NCBI GenBank assembly: GCA_017501625.1
Contig: JAFVWO010000085.1
Location: 1-35,652 of the forward strand
Reading direction: 5' to 3'
Source of the DNA: Alistipes sp.
GTDB taxonomy: Bacteria > Bacteroidota > Bacteroidia > Bacteroidales > Rikenellaceae
Length of the DNA stretch: 35,652 nt
The notes beneath the pieces are model-generated. The model ran no database searches, was not told the DNA's origin, and saw only the letters and a list, made by a program, of their open reading frames with translations. Shown here one piece after another: positions 8,537 through 17,123 of this stretch. The translations under genes and the position numbers were made by a program. Position 1 is the stretch's first letter, and every line of letters begins with the position of its first letter.

Positions 8537-10615
8537 ATGAGAATAAAGTGTTTATATACGTTGCTGTTTGCCCTTGCGGTGGTTGGTGTGGGCCATGTTG
8601 CCGCGCAGGAGAATGTCATCACGCCCGTACCTGCAGTTGTCGAGTGGGGTGAGGGTAGCGTAGACCTCGGTCATGACCTTAAGTTGTATGTCGACGCTCC
8701 GAAGGATGATGCTCTGCGCCTTGAGGCTGCAGCAAAGGATACGGGACTACGACTCAGCCGCGTGTGTCGCCCCGCACGTAAAGGATTCGTCAATCTTATG
8801 GTTGTTGAAGAGGGGGATGTTAGTGCGTTGGCTGCGGAGCGCAATGTCGCGGAGGGTTACGTTATGGATATCACCGCTGAGGGTGTTAGCATCAAGGCTA
8901 CATCGCCCGCGGGACTATACTACGGCCTTCAGAGCCTCAAGCAGATATACGAGGCTCATGGTGCGCTTACAACGTGCCATATTGTCGATGCTCCGCGTTT
9001 CGGCTACCGTGGTGTGCTTATCGACGTTTCGCGCCACTTCCGCACCAAGGAGTTTCTCATGCGCCAGATAGACCAGATGGCGGCTATGAAGATGAACCGC
9101 CTGCATCTGCACCTTACGGATGCTGCAGGCTGGCGCTTGCAAGTGGATAGCTACCCACGCCTTACGAGCTATGCAGCATGGCGCGTGCCCCACACGTGGA
9201 AGGAGTGGTGGTATGGCGAGCGCCGCCATGTGGAGGAGGGCACCGAGGGTGCCTATGGTGGTTACCTCACTAAAGCGGAGGCACGTGAGCTTGTGGCCTA
9301 TGCTGCCGATCGCTATATTACCATCATTCCCGAGATTGAGATGCCCGGCCACTCTGACGAGGTGCTTGCTGCCTATCCCGAGCTGCGCTGCACGCAGCTC
9401 CCGGAGCGCCAAGGTGACCTTTGTATAGGTAAGGAGGCTACGTTTGCTATGATGCAGTCCATCCTCGACGAGGTCATCGAGATATTTCCCTCGGAGTATA
9501 TCCATATTGGTGGTGATGAGGCGAGTAAGTCGAGCTGGCAGGAGTGCGACGACTGCCGTCGTAGGATGGCCGAGGAGGGTCTTGAGGATGTCGACGAGCT
9601 CCAGAGCTATATGATTCACCGCATCGAGGGGTATCTCAATGCCCGTGGCCGTCAGATTATTGGCTGGGATGAGATTTTGCAGGGTGGTCTTGCGCCTAAT
9701 GCTACGGTGATGTCGTGGCGTGGCGAGGAGGGAGGTATCGCAGCAGCCGCTGCCGGCCACGATGCTATCATGTCGCCCCATGGCTACTGCTATATTGATG
9801 CACCGCAGGATGCTCCCTACTCTCAGCCCGAGAGTATCGGTGGCTACCTACCGTTGGATAAGGTCTACTCTTACGAGCCTGCGCCCGAGAGTATGGATGC
9901 CGCTGTTCGCGACCATATTATTGGCGTTCAGGCTAACCTGTGGGCTGAGTTTATACCCACCGACGAGCACTACGAGCACATGTTGTGGCCGCGTGCCATT
10001 GCTGTTGCGGAGATTGGCTGGAGCCAGCCCGCGCGCAGGGATTTCGTGCTGTTCCGCGAGCGTGCCGTGAGGATTGTCGATGATATGCTCGAGCGTGGCT
10101 ACACCCCCTTCGACCTTAAGAACGAGATAGGCAACCGCCCCGAGTCGCTTGAGCCTGTCGCTCACCTTGCTGTGGGTAAGAGTGTCACCTACCTCCATCC
10201 TTCGCGCTACTATGCCCCGCAGTATGCTGCTCAGGGCGATGCTACGCTCACGGATGGCCTTCGTGGCACGTGGACATACGCCGACAAGCGTTGGCAGGGC
10301 TTCCTTGGTCGTGGAGGTGTCGATGTCGTTGTGGATATGGGCGAGGTTACGCACGTAGAGAGCATCGCTGCCGACTTTATGCAGATATGTGGCCCGGGAG
10401 TCTTTATGCCGTGTCGTGTGGAGATATGGGGCTCTGTCGATGGGGAGCACTATGAGCCTCTTGCCGACATCGAGCACGAGGTTGTTGTCGACGAGCTGCC
10501 CTCCTTCAAGAGTTTCGGCTGGGAGGGTAGTGCCGATGTGCGGTATATATGCTATAAGGCGCACCGCAGTGCGTACTCAGGCTTCCTCTTTACCGATGAA
10601 ATCGTTGTACGATAA
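8537..10615 (+). CDS. Secreted beta-N-acetylhexosaminidase, glycoside hydrolase family 20
   Basis: Removes terminal beta-linked GlcNAc/GalNAc from glycans by substrate-assisted catalysis. 692 residues from the ATG at 8537; earlier in-frame codons would precede a typical signal peptide (MRIKCLYTLLFALAVVG...VAAQ) whose end suggests signal peptidase I. An N-terminal GH20b-type domain (to about 150) leads to the TIM barrel (FGYRGVLIDVSRHF; MNRLHLHLTDAAGWRL). The catalytic Asp327-Glu328 pair lies in IHIGGDEASKSSW. The C-terminal part (from about 580) resembles a discoidin/F5-8C-type carbohydrate-binding fold (DVVVDMGEVTHVESI). It is the last gene of the + strand surface cluster and has no SusC/SusD partner here. 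Confidence 0.93.
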   Translation: MRIKCLYTLLFALAVVGVGHVAAQENVITPVPAVVEWGEGSVDLGHDLKLYVDAPKDDALRLEAAAKDTGLRLSRVCRPARKGFVNLMVVEEGDVSALAAERNVAEGYVMDITAEGVSIKATSPAGLYYGLQSLKQIYEAHGALTTCHIVDAPRFGYRGVLIDVSRHFRTKEFLMRQIDQMAAMKMNRLHLHLTDAAGWRLQVDSYPRLTSYAAWRVPHTWKEWWYGERRHVEEGTEGAYGGYLTKAEARELVAYAADRYITIIPEIEMPGHSDEVLAAYPELRCTQLPERQGDLCIGKEATFAMMQSILDEVIEIFPSEYIHIGGDEASKSSWQECDDCRRRMAEEGLEDVDELQSYMIHRIEGYLNARGRQIIGWDEILQGGLAPNATVMSWRGEEGGIAAAAAGHDAIMSPHGYCYIDAPQDAPYSQPESIGGYLPLDKVYSYEPAPESMDAAVRDHIIGVQANLWAEFIPTDEHYEHMLWPRAIAVAEIGWSQPARRDFVLFRERAVRIVDDMLERGYTPFDLKNEIGNRPESLEPVAHLAVGKSVTYLHPSRYYAPQYAAQGDATLTDGLRGTWTYADKRWQGFLGRGGVDVVVDMGEVTHVESIAADFMQICGPGVFMPCRVEIWGSVDGEHYEPLADIEHEVVVDELPSFKSFGWEGSADVRYICYKAHRSAYSGFLFTDEIVVR

Positions 10616-10629
10616 GAAAAGTCATCACC

Positions 10630-10753
10630 AAGAGGTTGAATAAAAAGTGTATTTTGTCGTTATACTCGCCCTCAAAATGCTCATTTACGCTAAGTAAACT
10701 CCGCTTTTTCGGGCTTCGCATGCCTAAAACTACATCTTTTTATTCAACCTCTT
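10630..10753 (+). repeat. Interspersed palindromic element, copy A (124 bp)
   Basis: Perfect 18-bp terminal inverted repeats, AAGAGGTTGAATAAAAAG at 10630-10647 and its reverse complement at 10736-10753. The interior is close to copy C at 28794-28915 (for example CTCGCCCTCAAAATGCTCAT and CTTTTTCGGGCTTCGCA). It holds no ORF. It lies 14 nt after the GH20 stop and is followed directly by a terminator hairpin. Confidence 0.85.
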
Positions 10754-10754
10754 A

Positions 10755-10800
10755 ACAAAACGGGGATGACAAATTTACTTTTTCGTCATCCCCGTTTTGT
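10755..10800. terminator. Bidirectional terminator between convergent genes
   Basis: ACAAAACGGGGATGAC at 10755-10770 pairs perfectly with 10785-10800 (16 bp, 14-nt loop). The A/T-rich ends give U runs in both directions. It serves the GH20 gene (+) and the lipoprotein ending at 10816 (-). Closely related hairpins recur at 16375 and 28927. Confidence 0.88.
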
Positions 10801-10815
10801 ATTCTCTCCGCACCT

Positions 10816-12549
10816 CTATTGATGGCGCCAAGCGATGAACTCTGCGGCATCGTCGCGGTTGTCGTACGAGCAGAGTATAGGCTCGCTACGTAGCAGTGAT
10901 GACGGGTTGCCGGCATCGTCGCGTGCTATGGCGAGTATCACGTACTCCTCGCCCCATTTCACGAAGTTTGTGGGGTCGAATGTCGTCTTTATCTGGGTGT
11001 TTACCACCAAATCATATAGCACGTCGTCGCTGAGGCCCTCGATAGAGTAGCTTTTGTAGAGTCCATACTGTATGCTTGCGGCCTGAGGTGTTGTCTTGAA
11101 CTCGTAGCCTAAGAGAGCCTCATAGCCGTAGTTGTCCACGTATGTTTGGTACATGCTGTTCAGCGCTGCCACCTCTGCGAGGTCGAATACTCCGACGATG
11201 TTAAGCTCCACGGTTATGTCGGCGCTCAGCTCCTCGAGTGTTGAGAAGTACTCTTTGAAGAGCTCTGTTGTCACCACGCCACCCTCATAGCCGAATGCTG
11301 CGACAAAATATTCGGTGTTGGGGTTTAGTCCTGTCATTGTGTACGAGAACTCGCCACCTGCGGGTGTTGGGGGGTAATGTGAGAGGTAGTCATCTATAAT
11401 CTCCTTGTCGCTCTTACCTTCGTAGTATGCGCTCTCGAAGAAGGCTACGATGTATGGGTCGTCATTCGAGGGCACAACGGTTATTGTTGCCTCGCGGGGC
11501 TTAATGTCGCTCACCGTTATTGATATTACGTTTGACGAGGCGCCTATCTCTCCTGTTACAAACCTCTTTACCGTGGGGTATGCCGTCATGATACCCTTGT
11601 TGGTATCTACGGGCACAGCTATGACGAAATATTCGGTTTCGGCATCGAGGTCGTACTTGTCGGTATTTATTCCCGTGTATGTTATCTCCTGTAATGCGAG
11701 CTCTACGCTGAAACCAAACTGTAGATAGAGGGCAAGTGAGCGGTAATAAAGCTCTGTTGCCTTCTCTACCATCTGCTCTTCGGTAGGTGTTGTGTCGGGG
11801 AAGTGCAGTGCGAGCTCATCTACAAATATGAAGTATGCTCCGTTGTACTCTCCCGGGTCTGTTGTCACCGTGGCGGTGCCGCCATCCACCTCTACTTTGA
11901 TGTCTATGGGCATCACACCCACCTCTACCTCTAATGTGGTGTCGTGAACAGTCACCACCTCTGTCGAGGGCACGGGCATGCCGTCTACGAACTCTACGCC
12001 GTATACATATATCACAAACTCGTCACCCGGGGGTATGCCGTTCACCTCGACCATGCGCACCTCGCCTGTCGTTATGTAATACGTGCGCACGTGCTCCTCT
12101 ACCGATGTGCCGTAGGCCTCAGCCTCGCGCTTTATGGTCTCGAGGAGGAACGCCGGTATCTCCTCATCTGTCGTCACATTGTTTGCCGCGAGGTTCTTTG
12201 CCGTATCAAAGAGATATATGTACTCCATATTCTCGTCCTTGGGATATACGTTGTACATAAACGACATCTCCGTCTTCTCTATTATCTCTATCTCGAAGGG
12301 TGCCTCTGTTGGCTGCTCGGGATCCTCGGGCTGCTCGGGGTCCTTGGGCTCGTCACCCTCGTTGGGGTCTTCGGGTGTTTCGGGGTCATTGGGTTCGTCA
12401 CCCTCGTTGGGATCTTCGGGTGTCTCAGTGTCGTTGGGATTCTCAGGCGTGGGCTTATCTACCTGAGGGTCAGCCTCCTCGCAGCCTGTCATCACAAGCC
12501 CGAGTGCTGCAACAATCATCATGAGGTAACAAATCTTTCTCATAGACAT
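10816..12549 (-). CDS. Surface lipoprotein with acidic Pro-rich linker and modular ectodomain
   Basis: 577 residues. Start at 12549 (MSMRK) or at the next ATG, 12543 (MRK); the latter puts the lipid Cys at 21 as in the paralogues. The lipobox is VMTGC followed by EEAD. A linker of about 60 residues repeats ETPEDPNEGDEP. Three modules follow with PKDE/PSND strands and closing segments such as EFVIYVYGVE, EYFVIAVPVD and EYFVAAFGYEGG; the first contains a predicted helical insert. The C-terminal part differs from the other paralogues. A strong promoter lies 30 nt upstream and a bidirectional terminator downstream, so it is probably monocistronic. Function unknown. Confidence 0.82.
   Translation of the reverse strand: MSMRKICYLMMIVAALGLVMTGCEEADPQVDKPTPENPNDTETPEDPNEGDEPNDPETPEDPNEGDEPKDPEQPEDPEQPTEAPFEIEIIEKTEMSFMYNVYPKDENMEYIYLFDTAKNLAANNVTTDEEIPAFLLETIKREAEAYGTSVEEHVRTYYITTGEVRMVEVNGIPPGDEFVIYVYGVEFVDGMPVPSTEVVTVHDTTLEVEVGVMPIDIKVEVDGGTATVTTDPGEYNGAYFIFVDELALHFPDTTPTEEQMVEKATELYYRSLALYLQFGFSVELALQEITYTGINTDKYDLDAETEYFVIAVPVDTNKGIMTAYPTVKRFVTGEIGASSNVISITVSDIKPREATITVVPSNDDPYIVAFFESAYYEGKSDKEIIDDYLSHYPPTPAGGEFSYTMTGLNPNTEYFVAAFGYEGGVVTTELFKEYFSTLEELSADITVELNIVGVFDLAEVAALNSMYQTYVDNYGYEALLGYEFKTTPQAASIQYGLYKSYSIEGLSDDVLYDLVVNTQIKTTFDPTNFVKWGEEYVILAIARDDAGNPSSLLRSEPILCSYDNRDDAAEFIAWRHQ
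12338..12427 (-). repeat. Two 45-bp tandem repeats in lipoprotein linker
   Basis: Units at 12338-12382 and 12383-12427 are nearly identical and encode the 15-residue linker unit (NEGDEPNDPETPEDP type). A degenerate partial unit follows. The length is a multiple of three, so changes in copy number keep the frame. Confidence 0.85.
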
Positions 12550-12575
12550 TTAATTTGTAATTAACCTTTCAACCA

Positions 12576-12605
12576 CAAAGATATAAAAATATTTTTATTG
12601 AACAA
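12576..12605 (-). promoter_or_regulatory. Promoter of the 577-residue lipoprotein
   Basis: Read on the - strand: TTG (12603-12605), exactly 19 nt, then TATCTTTG (12576-12583). This is a near-ideal Bacteroidota promoter. The predicted start is near 12569, leaving a leader of about 20 nt. Confidence 0.85.
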
Positions 12606-12744
12606 TTTTTTTTGCTATAGTTTTGAGTGTGGGTAGTATGGGTAGCATGGGTAGTTATCTGATAGCGCTCTCCCCACTCTCCCCATACTCCCCACAGCTA
12701 AAGGCTGGTGCTCCACCGGAGCACACAAACAGCACACACAACCC

Positions 12745-12780
12745 CATAAAAAATCGGAGCCTCCCGATTGGAAGGCTCCG
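12745..12780 (-). terminator. Intrinsic terminator of the 1036-residue lipoprotein gene
   Basis: CGGAGCCT at 12755-12762 pairs with AGGCTCCG at 12773-12780, with extra CC/GG pairing inside. On the - strand the hairpin is followed by a run of six T (12748-12753). It lies 25 nt past the stop codon. The rest of the 12606-12805 gap holds a GGGTAG-type minirepeat (about 12628-12653) and a small hairpin at 12708-12724. Confidence 0.8.
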
Positions 12781-12805
12781 AAAATATTGGTACAATTGAA
12801 ATTCT

Positions 12806-15800
12806 TTACTCACGAACAGTAGCTGCAATCTTCTCTGCATCCAATGTAAACGTATTATCATCCCAAGATGCTGTTACATTGAAGTAGTAGTAACCTGCAT
12901 CTGAAGCAATAGGCTCTTGGAATCTTGTAACTGTAACTGCAACAGCCTCTCCATCAACAGGTGTATATGTGCCTGATACTACTGACTCAGCTGCATCAAT
13001 ATCCCAGTAAGCCTCAAGTGCCAAACAATTGCCAGCCTCGTCGTACAACCAAGCCTCGTAATCTGAGTTACCATCGCCTACACCTGAAATCTCAGCGCGA
13101 ACAGGAACGAATGCACCCTCGGGAACAGGATGCTCAGCCTCTGCATATGCGCAGTTAGAAACAGTACCATCGGTAAATACTACACCAAGAGCAAACTTAT
13201 AGGTATTACCAGCCTTAAATACGTCATATGCTACATCGGTTGGGATAACAACAGGGTTAGAGTTATCGTTAGCTGTGCGATACAACCAATCATCGCTATA
13301 AGATATATTGGCAAGCTCCTCCTGAGTTAAATTCTTGTAGTATGTAGATGTGTTTGTAAGATTCGACGAGTAGAACTTGATGTAATCAATCTCCAAACCA
13401 TCGATGCCTGCGAAGTAAACCAATGCGGTGCCGTCGCCGGGGAATTCTACCTTATCGATTGCAAGAGTAGCATCGTTATAGACTACTGCCTTGCTGGTGT
13501 ACTTTTCATGAACCAATGTGTACTCACCATCGGCGTTAACAATCAAGAGACCCAAATAACGAGCCTCGTCGGCATCATTAGTAGTTGTAGAAGTGCTGAA
13601 TGTATAACCCATCTCAAAGTCTGTGCGATCATAACCATTCTCGATAAGATCAGCCTTAAGCGCTGCAAGATCCAGATACTCCTCCTCGTACCAACGAGTG
13701 TAAGCAACGGCGGTGGTCTCAGGAACAGTAATGTCTACGCCGATAGCAGTGAATGCGCGGCTATCATTGTACTCGATAGTGTACTCTGCGGGAGTTGTTG
13801 CCTCTACGATGTCGGCAGTCGAGAAGTATACATACTTAAGATCCTCGGCACCATACTCAGTCTTACCCTCCTGCTCGGTGAAGATAGCCATTACGTACTC
13901 CGTGTTAGGCTCAATAGCGAAGTAAGGCGCGTAGTCCAAGGTGTAGCCAAGAAGATCCATAAGAGCTATGTTCTCCTCGACAACATCTGTCGATACCTTA
14001 AAGCCGAATGAACTCCACTGCGGCTGAGCAACATACTGCTGCATTGCTTTCAAGAAGTACTCCTCTACTGAAGCATAGTACTCCATATCAATGTACTCCT
14101 GAATCTCTGCAACGGCCATTGGGAACAAGTTATACGCCAAACCACCGCGAAGTGTAACGTCGAAGTATGCATTGTTGAACTTGCGATTATCCTCAATCTC
14201 TACAACATTGATGTTAAGCTGCTTGAAAGGAGCTGCAAGAGCCTGATCAAGAAGGAGTGTGCCATTGTTGTTGACGTCGGTAGGGATAACCAATACCATG
14301 AATGACTCACCCTCGTATGTGAGATTGTCATACCAATCCAAGTAGTCGATAATCTCCTCAACAGTAGCAACTACTGTCCACGACTCAGTAACACCCTCCT
14401 CATAGTAAGTAGGCTGGTTACGGTCGTTGAGGTTCATGTAGAAATTGGTGATCCAACCACCAGCGCAAGGAACATTGAACTCGCCCCAGTTTGCGTTGTA
14501 GATAGACTCAAGATCCTCATTGTATGAGTCAAGAGGCATTACAGCCAAGTAGTAGTTGTTGAACTCTGAAATAAGTTCTGAATTACCCCACCAGTCAGTG
14601 TATTCATATGTGTCAACCAAAGTGTTCACGATAGTTACGTTACCAGCCTTGTCAACATCCAATTTAATCTCAGCCAACTCAACGGCAATCTTACCTACCT
14701 GACATGTGCCATTGTTACCATTGAAGTGAACAACGATCTCGCCCTCCTTCTCTGCAAAACCTGCATTGAGGAACTCCTGCGAGGGACCTGTAATCTTCAA
14801 AACGAGCTCAGTGCCGCCGACAGCCAAGATACCCATACCGGGGTCTACCTCGTCGCCTTCGCCTTCACCCTCCTCAGTAACGGGAGCAAGAGCTACCTCT
14901 GCCTTCCAACCAAGAGGCTGGTTCATCACGTTAACATCGGCAACAGCTGTGTTGATGGTGAAGTATACATCCTTAGTCTCACCAGCCTTAACATAAAGCT
15001 GACCACGTGTAGAGTTGAACTCGATAAGATCAGCCTTAACAACAGTGAACTCGAAGCCTGCGCCAACGAATGTTACAGTGTCGTTACCATTGTCAATAAC
15101 ATTGGTGATGAGCTGTGCGCCAGAATCGGCAGCCGAAAGGCCTGTCTCATGCCATGTAGTACCACCATCAATAGTGAACTCCAAAGCCTTGGTATCAGCA
15201 TTTACACGGAACTCAATCTCAACGGGCTTGCACTCGCAGATAGTGTCGTCGTTGCCATCGTAAACAGCAACCTTCTCACCGTTAACCAAGTACCACTCAA
15301 CGAATTTGTTGTTGTCCTTGCGGTCGAGAACAGCATAGTAGTACTCGCCATCCTCCTCGTTGAGGTAGGGAGCTACGTAAGTGTCGTCGTTGGTGTCAGT
15401 ATCAACGATACCACCATCGCAGATGTTGTCGTCCTGAGTGTCACCGTCGTAAACGGGAACCTTCTCGCCCTCGATAGTAAGCCACTCCTTGAAGTTGCCC
15501 ATCTCGAAGACTGCAAAGTAGAGAACGCCATCCTCATCAGCCTTGATACCGATGTAAGTGTTGGTGTCGGTGTCGGTGTCCTCAACAGTACACTCGGGAT
15601 AAACCTTGAATGACTTGCCGTTAGACAACTCAACAGTAGTAACGCCGTCAGCGTCAGTAGTGAGGTTGGTAACAACAGCCTTGTTGTTGATAAGCTCAGT
15701 CAAAGCCTCAACATCACTCTTCAACTTGTTCTCCAAAGCGGTTACGCGCTCTGTAAGAGCTGCAAGATCCTTCTCAACCTTGTCGACATCCTGCTCGACT

Positions 15801-15916
15801 TGGTCTACGCGATTCTTGATGGCCGTGTCGTCATAAGAACATGACGAAGCCAATGCCATAGATGCCACGATAGCGACAGCTACAACGGACTTGAGGGTAG
15901 TAAATAATTTCCTCAT
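12806..15916 (-). CDS. Very large lipoprotein with N-terminal coiled coil (DUF4988-like) and modular ectodomain
   Basis: 1036 residues. A signal peptide ends ALASSC (Cys26), followed by a heptad-rich helix at about 30-75 (VDQVEQDVDKVEKDLAALTE) that probably forms a coiled-coil stalk. Two related units follow at about 110-225 (WLTIEGEKVPVYDG; WYLVNGEKVAVYDG), each ending near a Cys, then a segment like DUF4988 proteins (FTIDGGTTWHETG). The rest holds beta-sandwich modules, including one with a helical insert that closes at NTEYVMAIFTEQEG. Codon choice looks closer to the ribosomal genes than to its neighbours (my impression, not measured), suggesting high expression. I assign no enzyme activity; a surface-layer or adhesion role is conjecture. 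Confidence 0.82.
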   Translation of the reverse strand: MRKLFTTLKSVVAVAIVASMALASSCSYDDTAIKNRVDQVEQDVDKVEKDLAALTERVTALENKLKSDVEALTELINNKAVVTNLTTDADGVTTVELSNGKSFKVYPECTVEDTDTDTNTYIGIKADEDGVLYFAVFEMGNFKEWLTIEGEKVPVYDGDTQDDNICDGGIVDTDTNDDTYVAPYLNEEDGEYYYAVLDRKDNNKFVEWYLVNGEKVAVYDGNDDTICECKPVEIEFRVNADTKALEFTIDGGTTWHETGLSAADSGAQLITNVIDNGNDTVTFVGAGFEFTVVKADLIEFNSTRGQLYVKAGETKDVYFTINTAVADVNVMNQPLGWKAEVALAPVTEEGEGEGDEVDPGMGILAVGGTELVLKITGPSQEFLNAGFAEKEGEIVVHFNGNNGTCQVGKIAVELAEIKLDVDKAGNVTIVNTLVDTYEYTDWWGNSELISEFNNYYLAVMPLDSYNEDLESIYNANWGEFNVPCAGGWITNFYMNLNDRNQPTYYEEGVTESWTVVATVEEIIDYLDWYDNLTYEGESFMVLVIPTDVNNNGTLLLDQALAAPFKQLNINVVEIEDNRKFNNAYFDVTLRGGLAYNLFPMAVAEIQEYIDMEYYASVEEYFLKAMQQYVAQPQWSSFGFKVSTDVVEENIALMDLLGYTLDYAPYFAIEPNTEYVMAIFTEQEGKTEYGAEDLKYVYFSTADIVEATTPAEYTIEYNDSRAFTAIGVDITVPETTAVAYTRWYEEEYLDLAALKADLIENGYDRTDFEMGYTFSTSTTTNDADEARYLGLLIVNADGEYTLVHEKYTSKAVVYNDATLAIDKVEFPGDGTALVYFAGIDGLEIDYIKFYSSNLTNTSTYYKNLTQEELANISYSDDWLYRTANDNSNPVVIPTDVAYDVFKAGNTYKFALGVVFTDGTVSNCAYAEAEHPVPEGAFVPVRAEISGVGDGNSDYEAWLYDEAGNCLALEAYWDIDAAESVVSGTYTPVDGEAVAVTVTRFQEPIASDAGYYYFNVTASWDDNTFTLDAEKIAATVRE

Positions 15917-16055
15917 AGTGTTAATAATTAATGTGTTAATAAAAATTGAGTGTTAAAAAAATCTTTCTGTTCGGTGTAGTCCCTATGTGCCTCACTCGTA
16001 GCACACAGCGGCCAAAACTACTTCCGCCATAACGACACGGCGGGAATTCGTAATG

Positions 16056-16063
16056 CAAATATA
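16056..16063 (-). promoter_or_regulatory. Candidate -7 box for the 1036-residue lipoprotein gene
   Basis: TATATTTG read on the - strand. No TTG is found at the usual distance, so only half of the consensus is present. Use of it would give a leader of about 135 nt containing a small CCGCC/GGCGG hairpin. Apart from this, the terminator at 16375 and a degraded-looking GTCATGCTGAG...GATGAC stretch (about 16250-16356), I see nothing in the 15917-16445 gap. Confidence 0.4.
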
Positions 16064-16374
16064 TAATAAAAATTTCGAAACAGGAAAAAATTTCGGATGT
16101 TTTTTTGCATAAATTTTACCTATGCGAATATTTATGCGTACAAAATGCAGTTTATGATAGGCTGCAATATCTATTCGTTTAAGGGAAGAGAGTGTCTTGT
16201 ACGGCCGTGCAAGAGGTCGGCCTAAAAAGTCGGTGGAGTATAAATAAACTTGTCATGCTGAGGCGGGGCATCTACCACTGATTATACTTCGGTGTGGAGT
16301 GTGGTATTGTAGGCGAGGGTACCAGCGAGGAACACGATGCAATTCTTCGCGATGACGGCTTGATGTTTATGTCC

Positions 16375-16414
16375 TAACAAAACGGGGATGACAAATTTAT
16401 TTTTTGTCACCCCC
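16375..16414 (-). terminator. Terminator of gcvH, recurring hairpin type
   Basis: GGGGATGAC at 16384-16392 pairs with GTCACCCCC at 16406-16414 with one A-C mismatch. On the - strand it is followed by GTTTTGTT. The left flank and loop (TAACAAAACGGGGATGACAA, then TTTATTTTTT) nearly match the hairpin at 10754-10800. Confidence 0.75.
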
Positions 16415-16445
16415 TTAACTCTTAGATGAGTGGATAGATTTCTAA

Positions 16446-16826
16446 TTAGCCGATAAGAGCCTCGTATGCCGCAGCATCCAAAAGGGCATCAACCTCGGCA
16501 GGGTTAGACATCTTAATCTTAACCAACCAACCCTCGCCATAAGGATCCTTGTTGACAAGTGAAGAGTCAGCCTCGACAGCCTCGTTGAACTCGAGAACCT
16601 CGCCACCAACGGGAGAGAAGGCATCAGATACGGTCTTAACAGCCTCGATAGAGCCGAAAACCTCGTTTGCCTCGATGGTCTCACCTACAGTGGGAACGTC
16701 AACGAAAACGATGTCACCAAGCTGTGACTGAGCATAATCGGTAATGCCGATAACGGCAACATCACCCTCTACACGGCACCACTCGTGGTCGTTAGAGTAC
16801 TTCAAATTAGCAGGTACATTAGCCAT
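16446..16826 (-). CDS. gcvH: Glycine cleavage system H protein
   Basis: Lipoyl carrier that shuttles the aminomethyl group between the P, T and L proteins of the glycine cleavage system. 126 residues from the ATG at 16826 ([16 protein letters not shown]). Upstream in-frame codons are non-homologous leader, so this start is preferred. The lipoylation site is Lys64 in [13 protein letters not shown]; the C-terminal [11 protein letters not shown] is typical. The other cleavage-system genes are not in this window. It has its own promoter 65 nt upstream and a terminator 30 nt downstream, so it is probably transcribed alone. Confidence 0.96.
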   Translation of the reverse strand: MANVPANLKYSNDHEWCRVEGDVAVIGITDYAQSQLGDIVFVDVPTVGETIEANEVFGSIEAVKTVSDAFSPVGGEVLEFNEAVEADSSLVNKDPYGEGWLVKIKMSNPAEVDALLDAAAYEALIG

Positions 16827-16890
16827 AATTTCGATAGTATTTAAGTTGTTGTTGTTCTTTCGCAAAGCTGTTATTACACTTCCGCAACCA

Positions 16891-16920
16891 CAAATATAAT
16901 CAGTTTTTTGCTCAAAACAA
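16891..16920 (-). promoter_or_regulatory. Promoter of gcvH
   Basis: Read on the - strand: TTG (16918-16920), exactly 19 nt, then TATATTTG (16891-16898). The predicted leader is about 60 nt. No glycine-riboswitch-like structure was recognised in it. Confidence 0.82.
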
Positions 16921-16996
16921 AAAAATAGCAATTTTTTTTGCTCCCATAAGTTATATCGCCCTATGTAATTTTACCTTTGTGAAGCTGCGCTTCTAT

Positions 16997-17050
16997 TTTA
17001 GTGTAATAGATGCTTTGCAAATAAAATTTGCAGGCGTCTATTACACTAAA
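16997..17050. repeat. Nested inverted repeat (cruciform-like)
   Basis: TTTAGTGTAATAGA (16997-17010) pairs perfectly with 17037-17050. Inside it TGCAAAT (17016-17022) pairs with ATTTGCA (17026-17032). Together they form a long interrupted hairpin downstream of birA that may act as its transcription end. Confidence 0.85.
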
Positions 17051-17123
17051 TAACACCTGCGGTGTCTACAAAAGCAAAATTGTTTACACTGTTAAAATGT
17101 TGATAATCATTATTTAAATAGAT

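Noticed and set aside
3513-10615. Classical polysaccharide utilisation locus
   Set aside because: No SusC-like TonB-dependent receptor, SusD-like protein or sensor/regulator gene is present in the cluster.
11944-12564. 206-codon open frame on the + strand opposite the 577-residue lipoprotein
   Set aside because: It is the mirror of the acidic repeat linker, giving low-complexity Leu/Gly/Val-rich sequence, and it runs through the lipoprotein promoter.
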